Assembly (NCBI GenBank): GCA_902786265.1
Contig: CADACE010000006.1
Location: 62,001 to 126,000 of the forward strand
Length of the DNA: 64,000 nt
From: an uncultured Chloroflexota bacterium
Lineage (GTDB): Bacteria; Chloroflexota; Anaerolineae; Anaerolineales; Anaerolineaceae
Direction: 5' to 3'
Both the position numbers and the translations under genes were made by a program. This document shows, one piece after another, positions 62,747 to 64,000 of the stretch. The stretch's first letter is position 1. Each line of letters starts with the position of its first letter. A model generated the notes under the pieces. That model was not told the DNA's origin, did no database searches, and was given only the letters and a program-made list of their open reading frames with translations.

Positions 62747-62775
62747 TTGACTTTTTATTTTTCATTTGTTAGAAT
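62747..62775 (+). promoter_or_regulatory. Promoter of the last gene
   Basis: TTGACT (62747-62752) and TAGAAT (62770-62775) are spaced by 17 bp, 49 bases before the ATG. TGACA-AA-TGTCA (62707-62718) upstream is a small inverted repeat. Confidence 0.7.
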
Positions 62776-62823
62776 ATTATCAAGAATAAAGATTCTATTA
62801 TAAACGAAAGGAGATTACTGAAG

Positions 62824-63975
62824 ATGACGATGCTCGCAGCGGAATTGATGAAGAAAACACGGCAGACGCAGTCCGGCGGGAATGAATACCGCGGGATCAT
62901 CACGAACGTCAAAGCCGCGGACCTGCCCGCCGAGGCACTCGGAGAATTCAGTGATGCTCCTTCCGAATTTGAACACACCGCACTCCTGTTATGGGGTGAT
63001 ACGCAGAAGGTTTACGTCAATGCCTGCACCGCCAACCGCTTTTCCGAAAACTATCTGATGTTCTGCGATCAGCTGGAAAAGAACATCAAGCAGCTCGGCT
63101 CCTACTGCCTGACGAAAGCGGTACTGGAACAGAACGGCATGTCCTTCCCGAAGCTTTCCCAAATGACCATCCGGGAGCTGGCGGGCATGGTCGGCTTCCA
63201 TCTGCGCAAGGCACATGCCGCGCTGGAGGGGATCTACCGGGACAATAACATCCTCGGCATGACCTACCTGAACTGGGAATTCCGCTGGGCGGGGCTCGAC
63301 AACCGCCTGCGGGCGACCGAAGTGAAAATTCAGGCCATCAAAGAAGGAAAGATCAACACCGAATCGATGCTCAAAAAGGCGGAGACTTTCAAGGGCGAAC
63401 CCGGCATCAATGACAAAGCTCCTTCCGATACCGCCAAAAGCCTGCCTTCCCATGCCAACGCCCTGCCGATCAAAGGATCCATGGCGAGAACGATGCTGGG
63501 ATACGAAAAGCAGGAAGAAAAACGGGAAGAAATGATCCGGAAAGAGAAAGAGCGGCTGCTCAAAGAGGCTGAGCGCTGTGAACAGCGGATCTCCTCAAGG
63601 GTCCCGGGCGGGTTCCAGCCGCCAAAGCCCTTCGGGCCGTCTAAAGAAGACTGGGCTCTGATCAACAGAGAGCGGGCGAAATCCCTGCGGGAACAGGCAG
63701 AGGCACTGGACGAAATAAAACCGGAGTATGAACCGGAAGTCCTGCCGGAGGGAGCGATAAGTGAAGCGGAAGCCCGGCAGCAGCTTTTGGAAGACGCGAT
63801 GAAGCGCAGAGATCAGGAAGCGCTCCTCGCTATTCCGCTGGAGGATACTTACGCCCTTCATGGGCGCTGGGAGAAATACACCGCGAGAGTTGAACGGGAA
63901 GCCCTGCTTTCCCGGGCCGGTCCGCCGCCCGATGTGCGGAAAGCGCTGCGGGAGAAGAGAAAGAAGAGAAAGTAG
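62824..63975 (+). CDS. Hypothetical 383-residue protein with charged helical C-terminus
   Basis: The first 180 residues form a probable globular domain (EYRGIITNVKAADLPAEAL, TALLLWGDTQKVYVNAC, TIRELAGMVGFHLRKAHAAL, YLNWEFRWAGLDNRLRA). From about residue 225 the protein is very rich in Glu, Lys and Arg (EKQEEKREEMIRKEKERLLK), probably coiled coil, ending in a basic tail KALREKRKKRK. No family is recognised. AAGGAG lies 10 bases before the ATG and a good promoter is present. It directly follows the GC-rich repeat array; whether the two belong together is unknown. Confidence 0.75.
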   Translation: MTMLAAELMKKTRQTQSGGNEYRGIITNVKAADLPAEALGEFSDAPSEFEHTALLLWGDTQKVYVNACTANRFSENYLMFCDQLEKNIKQLGSYCLTKAVLEQNGMSFPKLSQMTIRELAGMVGFHLRKAHAALEGIYRDNNILGMTYLNWEFRWAGLDNRLRATEVKIQAIKEGKINTESMLKKAETFKGEPGINDKAPSDTAKSLPSHANALPIKGSMARTMLGYEKQEEKREEMIRKEKERLLKEAERCEQRISSRVPGGFQPPKPFGPSKEDWALINRERAKSLREQAEALDEIKPEYEPEVLPEGAISEAEARQQLLEDAMKRRDQEALLAIPLEDTYALHGRWEKYTARVEREALLSRAGPPPDVRKALREKRKKRK

Positions 63976-64000
63976 GTTTTATTAGGGATTAGGGATCAAC

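Overview
The window is a 64 kb stretch of a bacterial chromosome of moderate GC with about 45 protein genes on both strands. The gene mix fits an anaerobic, carbohydrate-using member of the Chloroflexota, perhaps Anaerolineae-like: very long sugar ABC permeases, a B12-dependent ribonucleotide reductase with NrdR, LCP and YfhO envelope proteins, and sortase proteins with LPxTG-like motifs. This placement is inference; the window has no rRNA or other marker to settle it. No rRNA, tRNA, complete insertion sequence or CRISPR array was seen.

Layout. 1-234 is the 3' end of a sortase-domain gene, followed by a decayed DUF4143 ATPase fragment. 784-5851 (minus) is a LacI-controlled sugar ABC operon (lacI, binding protein, two permeases) with a 19-bp palindromic operator. 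6069-9330 (plus) holds PadR, CYTH and membrane-protein genes. 9511-11803 (minus) has argS and a small lipoprotein. 11956-17560 holds a membrane Ser/Thr kinase with a SecD-like outer part, two unknown proteins and a beta-lactamase-fold hydrolase. 17717-23673 (minus) is a two-gene surface operon: a secreted subtilase, then a 994-residue beta-helix-like protein carrying an LPGTG motif and its own C-terminal sortase domain. 23902-24418 is a DUF3791/DUF3990 locus whose toxin is collapsed to 19 codons. 24778-27456 is ygeY-ygeW. 27577-30965 (minus) is a four-gene cluster with a protein containing two radical SAM/SPASM modules and two related small proteins with Tyr/Asp-rich tails, a candidate modified-peptide system.

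31249-35124 is a SNF2 helicase, directly followed by about 1 kb of 146-bp tandem repeats. Then come LytTR-DUF3021, a DinJ/YafQ toxin-antitoxin pair, an unlisted 56-codon membrane protein, a 136-nt nested palindrome, an orphan DUF3021 and a 14-cysteine secreted protein. 40190-44048 holds AIM24, FmdB, a small membrane protein, a methyltransferase and a lipoprotein. 44068-55170 is mostly envelope and transport: GT39, LCP, Trm112, M28 peptidase, YfhO, NhaC, TSUP and acyltransferase. At 55343-55675 a 47-residue secreted peptide sits behind a -24/-12 (sigma-54 type) promoter with its own terminator. 55701-58843 is nrdR-nrdJ with a NrdR box. 59400-61274 encodes a VWA protein, and the window ends with three copies of a roughly 270-bp GC-rich, strongly structured tandem repeat and an unknown 383-residue protein.

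The most interesting places are the twin radical SAM cluster, the self-contained sortase/substrate fusion with its subtilase, the sigma-54-type secreted peptide, and the two tandem arrays of structured non-coding DNA.
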